A DNA stretch of 64,000 nt, taken from contig NZ_PYGK01000002.1 in assembly GCF_003014595.1 (NCBI RefSeq), positions 641,555 through 705,554 of the forward strand. Direction: 5' to 3'. This document shows positions 63,847 to 64,000 of this stretch, one piece after another (the stretch's first letter is position 1; each line of letters begins with the position of its first letter). Made by a program: the position numbers and the translations under genes. The notes under the pieces are model-generated. The model did no database searches. It worked only from the letters and a program-made list of their open reading frames with translations, and had not been told where the DNA came from. This DNA is from Chitinophaga ginsengisoli (GTDB lineage Bacteria > Bacteroidota > Bacteroidia > Chitinophagales > Chitinophagaceae).

Positions 63847-64000
63847 TCAATTACTTTCAGCTCCCTGAGTAAGTATTTCGGTCAGTTTAGCCTCAAGACC
63901 TTTTCCAAATAAGGTTTTGCCGATAATATTCCCGTCAGGATCAATCAGAAAGTTCTGTGGAATTGCACGAACGCCGTATAATTTAGCGGCCGAATTATCC
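63847..64000 (-). CDS. TlpA-family thioredoxin, C-terminal part only (cut by window edge)
   Basis: The last 50 codons of a gene that continues past the window. The translation gives Y-G-V-R-A-I-P-Q-N-F-L-I-D-P-D-G-N-I-I-G, the cis-proline and beta-strand region of TlpA-like thioredoxins, very close to the equivalent part of the 33469-34608 protein. It ends L-T-Q-G-A-E-S-N and TGA at 63847. The CxxC lies outside the window. Confidence 0.85.
   Translation of the reverse strand, partial: DNSAAKLYGVRAIPQNFLIDPDGNIIGKTLFGKGLEAKLTEILTQGAESN

Overview
The window looks like chromosome from a member of the Bacteroidota, most likely a Chitinophaga-like soil or plant-associated genus. Evidence: two SusC/SusD outer-membrane pairs, a sigma/FecR/SusC signalling cascade, a type IX secretion (T9SS) type A sorting tail, DUF4369/TlpA thioredoxins, no Shine-Dalgarno sites ahead of genes, and several TANNTTTG promoter boxes of the Bacteroidota housekeeping sigma factor. 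I see no rRNA, tRNA, CRISPR array, intact transposase or phage module. The genus is inference.

Region by region. 0-10.4 kb: one giant 3458-residue reading frame, possibly open upstream of the window, with a beta-rich N-terminal half and two triplets of LysM-like repeats. 10.5-15.4 kb: a HEIGH-type metalloprotease lipoprotein with a ricin-type lectin tail, a two-HKD phospholipase D-like protein and a convergent SMI1/KNR4 (SUKH) protein; this could be effector, toxin or immunity material. 15.6-23.4 kb: small secreted proteins, one of them frameshifted, a MacB/FtsX-type permease, an MBL-fold hydrolase with an AraC regulator, an alpha/beta hydrolase, and a subclass B3 metallo-beta-lactamase whose first zinc site has Gln in place of His (GOB-like).

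23.6-34.6 kb: one co-directional block of ECF sigma, FecR anti-sigma, STN-domain SusC, SusD, TlpA, S41 protease and TlpA. It resembles a polysaccharide locus but has no glycosidase. A protease and two thioredoxins take that place, which suggests a peptide or protein substrate. 34.8-41.5 kb: a GH10 xylanase, a HEAT-like protein and a second SusC/SusD pair. 41.9-47.7 kb: a complete three-gene RND efflux operon (adaptor, HAE1 pump, TolC-like channel).

47.8-64 kb is a mosaic of small genes: a quinone reductase divergent from an HxlR regulator, a PPC/T9SS surface protein, a secreted HEIGH-motif lipoprotein, two VOC proteins, a response regulator, a DinB-like protein, a carboxymuconolactone decarboxylase/ABM monooxygenase pair with a divergent AraC gene, and an AraC/Gfo-Idh pair. 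It also holds three decayed gene remnants (SusD tail, Nramp middle, aldo/keto reductase N-terminus) and the start-to-stop tail of a TlpA gene cut by the window edge.

The most unusual non-coding signal is a set of very long, nearly perfect palindromes at 53207-53298, 53346-53447 and 58067-58128, with a weaker relative at 55674-55722. Their arms are unrelated in sequence, but the three strong ones share the apical core GTTCNNRAAC at the exact centre of symmetry. Two of them lie between divergent genes, where a simple terminator role does not fit.
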